From Bagarius yarrelli (Eukaryota > Chordata > Actinopteri > Siluriformes > Sisoridae), in NCBI GenBank assembly GCA_005784505.1, contig VCAZ01000021.1, positions 2,722,808 to 2,786,807 on the forward strand: a stretch of DNA of 64,000 nucleotides. Reading direction: 5' to 3'. Made by a program: the position numbers and the translations under genes. A model generated the notes under the pieces. That model worked only from the letters and a program-made list of their open reading frames with translations, was not told where the DNA came from and did no database searches. Below are positions 61,556 through 64,000 of this stretch, one piece after another. Numbering within the stretch: the first letter of the stretch is position 1; each line of letters starts with the position of its first letter.

Positions 61556-63369
61556 GTAAGACAGCACACGGCATTGCTCCGCTTGTCAGTTTCTGCTTAT
61601 TTCAATGCCATCATTTTGAGCACAACAAAAGGAATTCCATGCTGGGTTTTTCTTTTTCTTTTTCGATTGAAATCGCTTTCACACCACAGGTAGGGACAGG
61701 TACAGTTTAAAGCTGCCCGAGCATTAACTACAAACACAATGACTTTATTACCTGAGCATCAGCGTATTGTGCAAGATGTTTTTTAGTCTAGGGTTAGATT
61801 TTTTTCCGAGACTGTTATCACATAAATGTACCACCCGTAAGTATTTAGCAGTATTGTCATTTTCCACTGTGCAAATGCACATTCGATTAGTCAAACATAC
61901 AATCACAGTATCATTTTTGTGATTCTTTCAGCACAGAAAATCGAAAGACAACAGGTCTCTTATGTTTTTGAAGTTCTTTTTCTGGTGAATTTAAGTGACA
62001 TCGGATGCATTTGTGACAGTTAATACAGCATTTAATCCATGACATTTAACACAGCACTACAGTGTTTCTAATTCATTTTTGTTTTATTTTTTTAATTAGC
62101 CATTTGTTTTAATTTCCTGTCTGTCATCCAAGTTAAAATCTCTTCCTATTCACTATTTGATACCGAAGCTCAAGTACAACATAGTGCAGTCCCTCCAGGA
62201 TTTTCCAGGATCTTTTTGTGGTGGTTTCACAGCAGCTTTTCTAAAATTTGCGATGCATGTTACAATGTGTTAAGGTGGTTTGTTGCTATAAAATTAGTGG
62301 ATTGGGTGAAAATTGTACCACAACAAGACCATCGGTTGCAATAATTCTCGTTGGTCGTGCTGATTGGAAAGAGCTGCAGAAGCACAGAATTCACAGGGAA
62401 TTGATTCAATTTTGCTTAATGTTTTGATCTTGACATTTCAAAAAGGACTGATAACAGAGATGATGCACTACACACTGCCTTATGAAAAGTGTCTGTGCTG
62501 CAATGATACAGCATATTGTATTTCTTGATAAGGTTTGATGTGATGCGTCCAAAGAGAATGCAAAGAAAAGTTCACTGTGATATCATGCATATCTACAAAA
62601 TAAACATTTACTTCTTTAATTAATTACTTAATCTAATTTACTTATTTAATTGCTTAATGTAATCAAGCCTATACAGAGTCCTCTGAAAACAAAGCTTTTA
62701 CTTCATGTCATGAGACTAAAGGTTTAATCAGGGCTTAAAAAATGTTTAAAGCATGCTGTTTTTCATGAGCCAATATGTTAGCATTCTGCTATGCTAAACC
62801 TACACACACACTCTCTCTCGCTCTCTCTTTCGCTCGCTCTCTCGCTCTGTCTCTCTCTTATTCCTTTAAGACACTATATTCTGCCTGGCTCAATCAGGTA
62901 AAAGACATTATTACACTGATATAGTTGTTGACAGCTTTAAATATGAAACCTCACTTGAGAAAGAGAGGATAAAAAAGGCCACGTCAACCTTGGGCGTGCA
63001 CGTAGCTAACATTTCTGTACTGTTAGCAGCTTTTAACGGGATAAAAAGCTAAGCAACAGCGACAAAACACTGTGTCATTAGTTAGTTACAGCTATTATAG
63101 TGTTTTGTTTGAATTAATGGGAAAATGTATTCGCACGTGTAGGTAATGCTTACTTTTGTATTCAAAATAAGTGCTTAAATAGCATGCAAATACAATGTTA
63201 TCATTAATTGTATTTAAGGTTGTGTCCATGGTTGTGTACCTTTGTGTATTGTATAAAGAGACTTGACCTTCAGTTTTGTGTATATTTAACTCTCCAAACT
63301 TATTTCAAACTCCCTGTAATTTTACAGATCCCTGAACTCTTTGTATTGTTCCTATTCTTGTGCTCACAG
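61556..63369 (+). other. ctnnd2: ctnnd2 intron between coding exons 7 and 8
   Basis: A 1.8-kb intron with a CT-rich simple repeat (62801-62859). I looked here for the short exon that encodes DPLPPAHTGTYRTST in mammals and did not recognise one. Confidence 0.65.
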
Positions 63370-63604
63370 CTCCATCCTCCCCTGGCATGGAGCCGATCCC
63401 CCTGCAGCGCACAGGCAGTCAGAACGCCACAGGCACTTTTCCCCGCTCCAATTATGCTGCCGCACCGGACTACGCCAACCCGTATCGCACGCTGCAGTTC
63501 TGCCCGTCAACTGACTCACCCTACAGCAAATCAGGCCCTGCACTGCCACCCGAGGCCACACTAGTCAGGTCACCTTCTGTGGACAGCATCCAAAAGGACC
63601 CCAG
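63370..63604 (+). CDS. ctnnd2: ctnnd2 coding exon 8 (last before armadillo repeats)
   Basis: Acceptor gctcacag, donor gtgagc; 235 nt. It encodes APSSPGMEPIPLQRTGSQNA, the DYANPYRTLQFCPSTDSPYS segment, [20 protein letters not shown] and IQKDPR. In mammals the next residues begin the armadillo domain, so this exon ends right at its edge. Confidence 0.95.
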
Positions 63605-63669
63605 GTGAGCAGAAGCCTTTAGTTTACATTCAGCTGCTGACTGAAAGGGGTTCATCCTTAGTAATACTG

Positions 63670-63705
<36 letters not shown>

Positions 63706-64000
63706 CGATAATGAAATGCTGAACAGCACAAGCACTTATTAATTTACTTTCCAACTGCCTGGGGGTCACCCTACTGGTGATAAAGCATAATTGAGATGAA
63801 AGTCAGTTAGTGAGGAAGTTAGGATTGCTATATGATTGTAGGAGCAACAAGGCAACTAATAAACACCTAAGCATTATCTCATGTGGGCTTAAGCTATGCA
63901 GAGCTGTGGGGTTTCTTTCTATTGTTTTGGCTTGACCTTGTTTGTTTTGTTGATTTCTTGTCATCTCTTTTGTTTTACCCTTCATTTTTACACTTTCCTC
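63605..64000 (+). other. ctnnd2: Start of ctnnd2 intron after coding exon 8
   Basis: Intronic; a (CA)n run at 63673-63703. The gene continues beyond the window. Confidence 0.8.

Larger units (their letters stand above)
28693..63604 (+). other. ctnnd2: ctnnd2 (delta-2 catenin) gene, N-terminal half
   Basis: CTNND2 is a neuronal p120-catenin family protein that binds the juxtamembrane segment of cadherins and acts at adherens junctions, dendrites and synapses. Eight coding exons (28693-28821, 46146-46258, 54352-54386, 55362-55478, 57792-57961, 60802-61324, 61412-61555, 63370-63604) join in continuous phase. They give 1466 nt, about 488 residues. The order matches mammalian CTNND2: MPVPDQ start, SETETTSAILASVKEQ, coiled coil [82 protein letters not shown], and PSVDSIQKDPR just before the first armadillo repeat. 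The diagnostic SETETTSAILASVKEQ and [14 protein letters not shown] blocks separate it from PKP4, ARVCF and CTNND1. The armadillo domain and C-terminal PDZ ligand lie to the right of the window. Which fish paralogue (a or b) this is cannot be told. Confidence 0.95.

Overview
This 64 kb window is vertebrate genomic DNA, almost certainly from a ray-finned fish. Genes are split by GT-AG introns and spacing is AT-rich. There are many CA/GT, GA/CT and ATT microsatellites, tRNA-derived SINE-like repeats with an ATGTAAATGTAAATG-type tail, Tc1-like DNA transposon relics and Ty3-type LTR relics. The dispersed repeat near 39.1 kb (Tttatttgtatagcgcttt type) is one I associate with otophysan fishes such as catfishes. 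That placement is an inference, and species cannot be set from this window.

Three protein-coding genes are supported. (1) 1632-3577, minus strand: a retinol dehydrogenase of the RDH11/12 short-chain dehydrogenase family. Six consecutive coding exons with continuous phase are readable; only the first coding exon is missing. (2) 9753-11501, plus strand: a complete rhodopsin-class GPCR that I recognise as GPR141, made of an 8-nt first coding exon and one large exon. (3) 28693 to beyond the right edge, plus strand: the 5' half of ctnnd2 (delta-2 catenin). Eight coding exons encode about 488 residues: the coiled coil and the Ser/Pro/Tyr-rich N-terminal region. The armadillo repeats lie outside the window. 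A CpG-rich exon with a splice donor at 14342 is the likely 5' UTR exon. A second CpG-rich block with a donor at 42224, inside the intron before coding exon 2, looks like an alternative first exon.

Layout: 1-1.6 kb, no gene; 1.6-3.6 kb, RDH gene; 4.6-7.3 kb, decayed Ty3 element (minus) with a recognisable 3' LTR, plus a second gag fragment in inverted orientation; 7.3-9.6 kb, no gene, one SINE; 9.75-12.2 kb, gpr141; 14.0-64.0 kb, ctnnd2 with very long introns. These introns hold SINEs, two Tc1 relics, a collapsed LTR element (22.5-23.3 kb), an inverted-repeat structure (35.0-37.6 kb), a 0.5 kb GA tract, a diverged tandem repeat (43.4-44.2 kb) and a 29-bp minisatellite (55.5-56.0 kb).

The three genes have no evident functional link: retinoid metabolism, an orphan immune-type GPCR, and a neuronal junction protein. 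I found no undescribed biological system. The points most worth checking are the internal ctnnd2 promoter, the inverted-repeat element, the collapsed LTR element and the head-to-head gag fragments.
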